Under the pieces are notes generated by a model, which saw only the letters and a program-made list of their open reading frames with translations, was not told the DNA's origin and searched no databases. The position numbers were made by a program, and so were the translations under genes. From Microcaldota archaeon (GTDB lineage Archaea; Micrarchaeota; Micrarchaeia; Anstonellales; Anstonellaceae), in the NCBI GenBank assembly GCA_021814005.1, contig JAKAJC010000001.1, positions 99,824-163,823 on the forward strand: a DNA stretch of 64,000 nt. The letters are read 5' to 3'. Position 1 is the first letter of the stretch. Each line of letters starts with the position of its first letter. Below, piece by piece: positions 60,177-64,000 of this stretch.

Positions 60177-60359
60177 ATGCTTGATCCGCGCCTGATATTC
60201 CTCAAGGAGGCGGTAATGGAAGACTGGGCCTCCCTGGAAGTGCTCGAAGACGGGGATTCCATCACCATTAGGGTCAGGAACGCCGTCAAATCGGCGGATT
60301 ACATCAATCACCCTCAGGCCAGGGAGAACGCAAGGAAGGGGCATCAGGCTGTTTTGTAG
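60177..60359 (+). CDS. Small protein of unknown function, 60 aa
   Basis: GGTGATGAG lies before the ATG, a good ribosome site. LDPRLIFLKEAVMEDWASLEVLEDGDSITIRVRNAVKSADY suggests a small alpha-beta protein. Last gene before the right end of the element; it shares the palindrome-bearing promoter region with orc1, so it may belong to the same control, for example as an excision or copy-control factor. Unknown family. Confidence 0.55.
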   Translation: MLDPRLIFLKEAVMEDWASLEVLEDGDSITIRVRNAVKSADYINHPQARENARKGHQAVL

Positions 60360-60490
60360 AGAGTTTGCCCCCGTTCTTGCACCAAAACCAGCGGAAGCAA
60401 GCGCAGCTATTTAAACTTCAACAGCGTTTTTCTTACGTCGGCGGAGTCAAAATTCAGATTACATGCACTACCATTTGCATTAACTCAACT

Positions 60491-60509
60491 TGACTTGACT
60501 CTGACACAA
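60491..60509 (+). repeat. Right attachment-like direct repeat
   Basis: TGACTTGACTCTGACACAA; one mismatch to the left copy at 21797-21815. It ends one base before the stop codon of the chromosomal gene 60511-61170. Confidence 0.7.
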
Positions 60510-60510
60510 A

Positions 60511-61170
60511 TTATTGTTCTATCATGCCCTTGTTCAGCTTTTTCCAAATCCCGACTGCAGGGTAGAAGACAAGAAGGTAAAAGACGGGAATCATGGCGAG
60601 GCCCTGCAAAAGCCCGTAATCCATTATTATGCGCGGATAGGCGTCTATGCTCTGCGACAATGTGAGATTTCCGTCCAGATAGGAATGGGCGTACGGGTCG
60701 TTAAGCGTTGCCACCCAGTTGTAGCGCACCGGCCGGCTCAAATCAACGTCGGTGCAGTTGATTGAATTCGATTCCACCACAAGCGAAATTCCGTTGTCAA
60801 GCGTCACCTTCCACACGACATCTGGCACCGCGTCGCTTGAGTTTTTCCACACAAAGCGGCTGCCGGTGTCTGCAAAGCATTCCTGCAGCCGGTCGTGCGA
60901 GACAAAGGGCGGGAAATCGACGTAATTTGCCAATGGAAAGAGGGCGTTCACCCTCTGCGGACTGACATCGTCGCGATGCACGAAACCAAAAAATGTGATG
61001 CTTGAATCCGTGCCGCTGCTGTTTTGAATCGGCGTGCCGAGCGACTGGCTGTCAATCGCCTGCGTGTGCGGCAGCACCCACATGCCCAAAAAGAACGGGA
61101 TGACTATGAGCAGCAGGGCGCGCCACGCGTAAAGCCCCCACGGTTTTGTTTGAGGATTTGCCGCGGCCAT
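60511..61170 (-). CDS. Membrane protein, 219 aa
   Basis: Two membrane helices, one at each end (WRALLLIVIPFFLGMWVL; LLQGLAMIPVFYLLVFYPAVGIW), with about 140 extracellular residues between, including two Cys (QECFAD, INCTDV) that may pair. No family recognised. Its 3' end borders the integrated element, which seems to have spared it. Divergent from the TM2-like gene. Confidence 0.65.
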   Translation of the reverse strand: MAAANPQTKPWGLYAWRALLLIVIPFFLGMWVLPHTQAIDSQSLGTPIQNSSGTDSSITFFGFVHRDDVSPQRVNALFPLANYVDFPPFVSHDRLQECFADTGSRFVWKNSSDAVPDVVWKVTLDNGISLVVESNSINCTDVDLSRPVRYNWVATLNDPYAHSYLDGNLTLSQSIDAYPRIIMDYGLLQGLAMIPVFYLLVFYPAVGIWKKLNKGMIEQ

Positions 61171-61223
61171 GGACTTTTGGGGGCGGCCAAGCTATTTTAA
61201 ATCATGCGTGCGAACCCACTTCT

Positions 61224-61553
61224 ATGGCAAGCAAAAACTCGCCGGCAACGGCACCCAAAGACCCCGGCATCGCCGCCCTCATCAGCGTGGTCGGCATGCT
61301 CTTGTTAGGAGCCCCGTCGCTTGGATATTTCTATCTTGGAAATGTCCGCAAGGGAATCGTCTACCTTGTCGGCGCGTGGATTGCGCTCGCAGTCGCGATG
61401 GCAGTGGCGATGGCTGTCGGAATAGCCACTCTGGGCTTGGGCTTCTGCCTCGTCATTCCCATTGTCCTCATCGCGCTGGCGTTCGACCTCGTCATCGTCT
61501 GGGACGTCTATCTCATAGCCCAGGGCGAGAAACCCAAACTGCCTGAATTCTAG
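61224..61553 (+). CDS. TM2-domain-like small membrane protein
   Basis: I start at ATG 61224 (MASKNSPA), about 25 nt after CTATTTTAAAT. 109 residues: IAALISVVGMLLLGAPSLGYFYLGNVRKGIVYLVGAWIALAVAMAV resembles the TM2 motif (G...FYLG...KGI), followed by a second hydrophobic stretch and FDLVIVWDVYLIAQGEKP. TM2-like proteins are membrane proteins without a settled role. Confidence 0.65.
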   Translation: MASKNSPATAPKDPGIAALISVVGMLLLGAPSLGYFYLGNVRKGIVYLVGAWIALAVAMAVAMAVGIATLGLGFCLVIPIVLIALAFDLVIVWDVYLIAQGEKPKLPEF

Positions 61554-61605
61554 GCGCCCTCCGCCTCCTTTTTATTCTTCTTTTCCCATATCCCTAGTGA
61601 TAAAC

Positions 61606-62157
61606 ATGGAACTAATCAGAATACCGTCCGAGCGGGTGGCAGCCCTGCGCGGGGATGCAGACGCAACACTGCAGCTTCTCGAGCGCAAGCTCAAATGCGC
61701 CATTGAGGTGTCGGCCGAGGGAGAGGTCGAAATCAGCGGCGAGCCGGTTGACGAATTCTTCGGCAAGCCCGTAATCAAGGCAATAGGCAGGGGGTTCGAG
61801 CCCCACAAGGCCCTCAAACTTCTCAATGACGAATACGGATTCAACCTTATCGATTTGCGAGACTATGCAAGCAAGCCCGAAGCGATGACGCGCATAAAGG
61901 GGCGCATCATCGGCGAAAAGGGCAAGGCGAAGAAAATCATTGAAGAGGAGGCGGAGTGCGATTTGGCGCTTTACGGCCACACTGTCGGCATCATTTCCAA
62001 GCTCGAAACCCTTGACATCGCCACCACGGCCATGTTCAAGCTCATCGAGGGCCAGCCGCACACCGCAGTGTACATGTATCTGGAGAAAAACCGCCGCAGG
62101 CGCGAAGCCGAGGAGAAAAAGGCGGGCCTGTGGATGAAAAAGCCCGAGAAAAAATAA
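61606..62157 (+). CDS. KH-domain ribosome assembly factor (Dim2/Pno1-like)
   Basis: 183 residues from ATG 61606. Two KH-type domains: RIPSERVAALRGDADATLQLLERKL first, then RIKGRIIGEKGKAKKIIEEEAECDLALYGHTVGIIS with the GxxG loop (GEKG), then the conserved IATTAMFKLIEGQPHTAVYMYLEKNRRRR. This is the archaeal Dim2p/Pno1 family, which binds the 3' end of 16S rRNA during small-subunit assembly. The upstream GTG 61597 is less likely. Confidence 0.92.
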   Translation: MELIRIPSERVAALRGDADATLQLLERKLKCAIEVSAEGEVEISGEPVDEFFGKPVIKAIGRGFEPHKALKLLNDEYGFNLIDLRDYASKPEAMTRIKGRIIGEKGKAKKIIEEEAECDLALYGHTVGIISKLETLDIATTAMFKLIEGQPHTAVYMYLEKNRRRREAEEKKAGLWMKKPEKK

Positions 62158-62174
62158 AAGAAATCGGTTTGCGC

Positions 62175-62723
62175 TCAATTCAGGAAAATGCCGGGCATCT
62201 CGGCCAGTTGGATTGAAACTTCGCATATGGTAAGAGGTAAATCCATAGGCTCGGACAAGCTATAGAGAAGTTCGAACCTGCCTTTGGCTTCTTGTCCGAT
62301 GGCGTCGGGAATAATTGGAGTCATGGCCGACAGCCTGTAGTAATTCATCATCGAAGTGGCATAATCTTTGGGGTTGAATCCGCCGCGGGCGGCGATATCA
62401 TCCTGCATCAGCTGCAGCAGCGAAATTTGGGAAATCCATTCAGTCATGTCAATGCGGTCGTTGATGGTGAGTTTTTTGGACGGCACGCCGGAGCGGCTTG
62501 CGAGACTGAAAGAGTAGACGGCAAGAGCGGTTTTGAAATTAATCAACGCCGGCTGGAACTGGCCCGAAAGATAGAGGGAAACATACTTCTCGTCAAGCAG
62601 GGCGCGCTTGCCAAAAAGGTCCTTGCTGAGCATTTTGACAAAGTCGGCCTGGCGGTTTTGCGGCAAGCCGGTTACTGCCTGATGAAATTTAAGGTTGGGC
62701 AAACTAAAAGGTGCGTCTGACAT
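62175..62723 (-). CDS. Hypothetical protein, 182 aa
   Basis: I start at ATG 62723 (MSDAPFSLPNLKFHQ); the longer frame lacks a start signal. GTTTATTAAAC lies about 27-37 nt upstream and is a likely TATA box. Helical and soluble, no known domain. Convergent with the Dim2-like gene and divergent from top6B. Confidence 0.65.
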   Translation of the reverse strand: MSDAPFSLPNLKFHQAVTGLPQNRQADFVKMLSKDLFGKRALLDEKYVSLYLSGQFQPALINFKTALAVYSFSLASRSGVPSKKLTINDRIDMTEWISQISLLQLMQDDIAARGGFNPKDYATSMMNYYRLSAMTPIIPDAIGQEAKGRFELLYSLSEPMDLPLTICEVSIQLAEMPGIFLN

Positions 62724-62880
62724 AGTGATACTAATTAGTGGTTCGTGTTTAATAAACCTTATGCAATTCGCAAATAACAGATTTTCACCTCGAACAATCC
62801 CCACCCTTCTTAAATTCTACTTTTCAATTGGCATCATCGCGTTGGAAATAGGCGCCAGCGCGTTAGCAGAGGGACATCTC

Positions 62881-64000
62881 ATGCCGTCAGACACCGACAG
62901 GATATTTTCCAACTTCAAGGAGCACTCGGTTGCCGAGTTCTTCAAGAAAAACAAGCAGATGCTGGGATTCAGCGGAAAAACCCGCTCGCTCACCATCATA
63001 GTGCACGAATATGTGACAAATGCCATTGACGCGGCCGAAGAGGCCGGCATTTTGCCCGAAATAACGGTCAAAGTGGATGAAATCGACAAGGAGAGCGAGC
63101 GCTACCGCGTGTCTGTGCAGGACAACGGGCCGGGCATTCCCAAAAAGCACATAGGAAAAGCGCTGGGCCAGATGCTGGCAGGCACAAAATTCCACCGCTA
63201 TGCGCAGCAGAGGGGGCAGCAGGGAATAGGAGCCACCGGCTGCACCATGTATGCGCAGGTGACAACCGGCAAGCCGGTCAAATTCGTGAGCGAGTGGGAC
63301 AGCAAGCGGCTCAAGGGCGAGATTTCTGTTGACATCAAGACAAACACTCCGAACATTGTCAATTTGGTGGAAGAGGAAAATCCTGAGAAAAAGCACGGCC
63401 TCTATGTTGAGGGCGAGTTCGGCGAAGTGAAATACGACCGCTCGCAGGGCAGCGTTTTCGAATACATCCGCCGCACCGCACTGGCCAATCCGCACGTGTC
63501 TCTCACGCTTGTCGAGCCGAGCGGGGAGAAAGTCGGCTACCCGCGCTCGATTGATGTTTGCCCGCCAAAGCCGAAAGAGACAGAACCCCATCCGCTTGGC
63601 TTGGCCGTGTCGGATTTGACTGATTTGGCCCACCGCGAGGGGCCCGGAGTATCGCTTTCACAATTTTTGCGCGAGCGCCTGCAGCGCGTGTCTGACGCCA
63701 AAGTTGCCGAGCTGGCGGGAATATTGAATGGCCAGACGGCAGGACTTCCTCTTGTCAATTTCAAAAAACCCTCGCGCGAACTGACATGGCCCGAAGCGGA
63801 AGGACTGGTGAAAGCGTTCACAATGGTGAAATGGATTGCGCCCGAGTCCAACTGCCTGCGCCCGATTGGCGCCGAGCACGTGCAAAAGAGCCTTGGCGCC
63901 ATCCTTGCTCCCGAATTTGCCGCAGTCACCGAGCGCCCGCCCAAAATATATCACGGCGGCGTGCCGTTTTTGGTGGAGGCGGCCATTGCGTGGGGCGGCC
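62881..64000 (+). CDS. top6B: DNA topoisomerase VI subunit B, 5' part
   Basis: Starts at ATG 62881 with GAGGG upstream and runs off the window (373 codons seen). GHKL ATPase motifs: IIVHEYVTNAIDAAEEAGI, VQDNGPGIP, GQQGIGATGCTMYAQ; then the H2TH-like region and the start of the transducer domain (GLAVSDLTDLAHREGPGVSLSQFL, GGVPFLVEAAIAWGG). With subunit A it relaxes supercoils and unlinks DNA by ATP-driven double-strand passage. Confidence 0.98.
   Translation, partial: MPSDTDRIFSNFKEHSVAEFFKKNKQMLGFSGKTRSLTIIVHEYVTNAIDAAEEAGILPEITVKVDEIDKESERYRVSVQDNGPGIPKKHIGKALGQMLAGTKFHRYAQQRGQQGIGATGCTMYAQVTTGKPVKFVSEWDSKRLKGEISVDIKTNTPNIVNLVEEENPEKKHGLYVEGEFGEVKYDRSQGSVFEYIRRTALANPHVSLTLVEPSGEKVGYPRSIDVCPPKPKETEPHPLGLAVSDLTDLAHREGPGVSLSQFLRERLQRVSDAKVAELAGILNGQTAGLPLVNFKKPSRELTWPEAEGLVKAFTMVKWIAPESNCLRPIGAEHVQKSLGAILAPEFAAVTERPPKIYHGGVPFLVEAAIAWGG

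Larger units (their letters stand above)
21797..60509. mobile_element. Candidate integrative (possibly conjugative) element, about 38.7 kb
   Basis: A direct repeat at both ends, a full-length tyrosine integrase 67 nt inside the left end, its own Orc1/Cdc6 and PrimPol, a VirB-like DNA-transport operon, restriction-modification and metal-resistance cargo, and core chromosomal genes (S10 outside left; membrane protein, KH protein and top6B outside right) together define the element. It sits between rps10 and a convergent chromosomal gene, so no coding gene appears to be broken. Autonomy and mobility are inferred. Confidence 0.8.

Noticed and set aside
1-64000. CRISPR arrays, cas genes, insertion sequences, rRNA genes
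   Set aside because: No regularly spaced repeats, no Cas or DDE-transposase motifs and no rRNA sequence were seen.

Overview
The window is archaeal. It carries an archaeal EF-1A followed by ribosomal protein S10, a short eL40 with a zinc ribbon, an Alba chromatin protein, archaeal-type AspRS, a Dim2/Pno1-like KH protein and the start of topoisomerase VI subunit B. Many genes have a TATA box about 25 nt before a start codon with little or no leader. The many small hypothetical proteins and the compact layout suggest a DPANN lineage, perhaps of the Micrarchaeota or Diapherotrites kind; that placement is inference and has not been tested.

Chromosome, left (1-21.8 kb): the end of an ECF/CbiO-type ABC ATPase; a minus-strand block of aspS, a KH/zinc-ribbon protein, Alba, a DUF460 protein and a GlmU-like sugar nucleotidyltransferase; tRNA-Asn with an odd duplicated 3' half; a Cys-repeat lipoprotein; a short asparaginase-like protein; tRNA-Leu; eL40; tRNA-Thr; two large coiled-coil or membrane-anchored hypotheticals; a PadR-controlled ABC exporter with a COG1361-like surface protein; an ACT-like protein; then EF-1A and S10.

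Integrated element (21.8-60.5 kb): an 18-of-19-base direct repeat at 21797 and 60491 encloses about 38.7 kb. The element begins with a tyrosine integrase and ends with an Orc1/Cdc6-like gene, a very short histone-fold gene and a small ORF. In between are (i) a defence region: an AlbA_2/Schlafen-type regulator, a large protein ending in a FokI-like nuclease domain, a type I restriction-modification operon (hsdR-orf-hsdS-hsdM), a proteasome-like Ntn-hydrolase overlapping a helical-repeat/nuclease-like gene, and HNH-type proteins; (ii) replication and transfer: a PrimPol, a VirB4 ATPase with a nuclease-like tail, a PrgI/VirB4-N protein, a VirB6-like membrane protein, two VirB2-like pilins and an orphan DNA methyltransferase; (iii) an ArsR-SHOCT-SHOCT-DsrE operon, an MFS transporter and a CPA2 antiporter; (iv) an 8.4-kb metal cassette (CmtR-like regulator, secreted protein, fused P1B ATPase, then convergent arsR-arsC-acr3-arsD-like-P1B ATPase-arsM). 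The cassette lies between two identical 35-bp repeats that are copies of the 3' end of the histone gene, so it looks like a second mobile unit nested inside the first.

Two different palindromes (ACCTGCAAAATTTTGCAGGT and ATTTCCGCGGAAAT) occur both in front of the transfer operon and in front of orc1, which suggests that one element regulator controls transfer and replication together. No relaxase or VirD4 coupling protein was seen, so transfer, if it occurs, may resemble archaeal Ced/Ted-type double-stranded DNA transport.

Chromosome, right (60.5-64 kb): a membrane protein, a TM2-like protein, a Dim2/Pno1-like KH protein, a hypothetical protein and the 5' part of top6B.
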